Source of the DNA: an uncultured Ruminococcus sp.
GTDB taxonomy: Bacteria > Bacillota > Clostridia > Oscillospirales > Ruminococcaceae
Direction of reading: 5' to 3'
Length of the DNA stretch: 5,570 nt
NCBI GenBank assembly: GCA_900554975.1
Contig: USJI01000091.1
Coordinates: forward strand, 1 to 5,570
Positions 5,551 to 5,570 of this stretch are shown piece by piece (position 1 is the first letter of the stretch; the number at the start of each line of letters is the position of its first letter). The translations under genes were made by a program, and so were the position numbers. The notes below the pieces were generated by a model. That model had not been told where the DNA came from. It did no database searches and saw only the letters and a program-made list of their open reading frames with translations.

Positions 5551-5570
5551 GGGGGGAGAGCCGCTGCCGG
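5551..5570 (+). promoter_or_regulatory. GC-rich segment after fabZ, possible ribosome binding site of a next gene
   Basis: Directly after the fabZ stop come six G and then AGAG (5551-5560), followed by CCGCTGCCGG. The purine run could be a Shine-Dalgarno sequence for a gene starting just past the edge; accC would be a natural successor to fabZ in this kind of cluster. The last ten bases could equally be the left arm of a terminator hairpin. With 17 of 20 bases G or C it differs sharply from the other junctions. The window ends too soon to decide. Confidence 0.35.

Overview
The window is a compact, one-strand block of type II fatty acid synthesis (FAS II) genes from a bacterium. Complete open reading frames follow one another on the + strand with gaps of 0 to 33 bases: fabH (initiation condensing enzyme), fabK (FMN enoyl-ACP reductase), a two-helix membrane protein of unknown function, fabG (ketoacyl-ACP reductase), fabF (elongation condensing enzyme), accB (biotin carrier of acetyl-CoA carboxylase) and fabZ (hydroxyacyl-ACP dehydratase). 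No terminator or clear internal promoter is visible between them, so they are probably one transcript.

The content points to the Bacillota, class Clostridia. FabK is used instead of FabI, strong AGGAGG-type ribosome binding sites precede most genes, codon use favours AGA for Arg and ACA for Thr, and base composition is moderate. A Ruminococcus-like member of the Oscillospiraceae is my best guess. It rests on overall impression rather than a diagnostic marker.

The genes cover most of one elongation cycle. FabH starts the chain with acyl-CoA and malonyl-ACP. FabG, FabZ and FabK then reduce, dehydrate and reduce again, and FabF extends. AccB carries the carboxyl group used to make malonyl-CoA, and the accC/accD/accA partners would be expected beyond the right edge. 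Catalytic residues are intact in all six enzymes.

Two genes common in related clusters are missing: acpP between fabH and fabK, and fabD (malonyl-CoA:ACP transacylase) between fabK and fabG. The fabD position is filled by the unrecognised membrane protein, which is tightly coupled to both neighbours. This is the most interesting part of the window. Other points of note are a forced TTG start for fabH beside a seven-T run, altered acyl-pocket residues in FabH, an Asp in FabG that suggests NADH use, and an ESMK biotinylation site in AccB.

I see no tRNA, rRNA, CRISPR, insertion sequence or phage feature. Apart from these deviations, this is an ordinary housekeeping operon and not an obviously new system.
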